NCBI GenBank assembly: GCA_031292145.1
Contig: JARLHR010000116.1
Span: forward strand, 1 to 46,173
From: Clostridium sp.
GTDB lineage: Bacteria; Bacillota; Clostridia; Clostridiales; Clostridiaceae
DNA: 46,173 bases
Direction: 5' to 3'
Part shown: positions 45,882-46,173 of the stretch, one piece after another
Numbering within the stretch: the first letter of the stretch is position 1
Layout: each line of letters starts with the position of its first letter
The notes under the pieces: model-generated
The model's input: only the letters and a program-made list of their open reading frames with translations
Database searches by the model: none
Told to the model about the DNA's origin: nothing
Made by a program: the position numbers and the translations under genes

Positions 45882-46173
45882 TCATAGTAATCCCTTAAGA
45901 TAAATCTGTATTATAACTTCTGTTCCCTCCCTTAATTTACTATCAATTTCAAATTTCATATTATCATTGCAATACATATTTAAACGCATATACGTATTAA
46001 GAATGCCGATGCTCTTGCTTTTACCAATAGTTTCCATTTGCACATTCTTTAATTTGTCTCTAATTAAATTTAGTTCCTCATTATTCATTCCAATTCCTGT
46101 ATCTATAATTTCTATAAATAAATTATGTTCATCTTTAATTACATTAACATTGATACTTGCATTATAAGATACC
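45882..46173 (-). CDS. Sensor histidine kinase, C-terminal fragment (cut by window edge)
   Basis: The last 96 residues of a YesM-type sensor kinase; the gene continues beyond 46173. The ATP-binding G1 box is IIDTGIGM, followed by SIGILNTYMRLNMY (the second G box, usually GIGLxN) and a final IDSKLREGTEVIIQIYLKG. The stop at 45882 is 37 bases before the response regulator start, so the two form one operon. The sensor part is outside the window, so the signal is unknown. Confidence 0.88.
   Translation of the reverse strand, partial: VSYNASINVNVIKDEHNLFIEIIDTGIGMNNEELNLIRDKLKNVQMETIGKSKSIGILNTYMRLNMYCNDNMKFEIDSKLREGTEVIIQIYLKGLL

Overview
The window looks like a chromosome segment of a low-GC, saccharolytic Clostridium (sensu stricto, solventogenic type). 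I infer this from the very AT-rich DNA, strong AGGAGG-like ribosome binding sites, clostridial choline-binding-type repeat proteins, PTS and RpoN/LevR-type sugar control, and the protein families present. No rRNA, tRNA, phage, transposase or CRISPR array was seen. Nearly everything is carbohydrate uptake and breakdown, with an insert of surface and secreted proteins around 14.8-22 kb and many short palindromic repeats and pseudogenes.

Region 1 (1-2.9 kb): an RpiR-type regulator and a GH1 6-phospho-beta-glucosidase. Region 2 (2.9-11.6 kb): a minus-strand operon running LacI-type regulator, TIM-barrel sugar isomerase/epimerase, KdgK-like kinase, HxlA, HxlB, transaldolase, transketolase, plus a separate ACS-family MFS transporter. 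The operon and the transporter carry the same promoter, cre and CCGG-operator module, so they form one two-promoter regulon. The operon would feed a hexulose phosphate into fructose-6-phosphate or the pentose phosphates. Region 3 (11.7-14.5 kb): a HAD phosphatase, a small DUF5348-like protein, and an MBL hydrolase followed by a TetR gene that has an in-frame stop.

Region 4 (14.8-22 kb): two secreted proteins with cell-wall-binding repeats, small membrane peptides, a secreted PPC-domain protein behind a structured leader, an unrecognised protein and a decayed alginate lyase. Two promoters here share a 29-base box.

Region 5 (22.1-32.9 kb): the most interesting part. A LacI regulator, a sucrose phosphorylase, a fructokinase, a GPH-type sugar symporter and a five-gene operon of three different esterases, a deacetylase and a NIF3 protein sit together. 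Three promoters (symporter, esterase operon, fructokinase/phosphorylase) each have a TTGACA -35 box inside a near-identical palindrome of consensus TGTCAACCGGTTGACA. This predicts a single regulon, and I propose it takes up and de-esterifies an acylated sucrose or similar glucoside before phosphorolysis.

Region 6 (33.2-44 kb): a beta-glucoside/cellobiose locus with PTS IIA, IIB and IIC, GH4 and GH1 phospho-beta-glucosidases, a GH1 remnant, a secreted esterase, and a LevR/CelR-type sigma-54 activator. A clear -24/-12 promoter lies in front of the PTS genes. Region 7 (44.2-46.2 kb): a YesN-like response regulator and the 3' end of its sensor kinase, cut by the window edge.

A family of short palindromic (MITE-like) repeats with ends resembling AAGGCACAATCAAAAAAATA occurs at about nine places between genes, and one copy appears to supply the C-terminus of an esterase gene.
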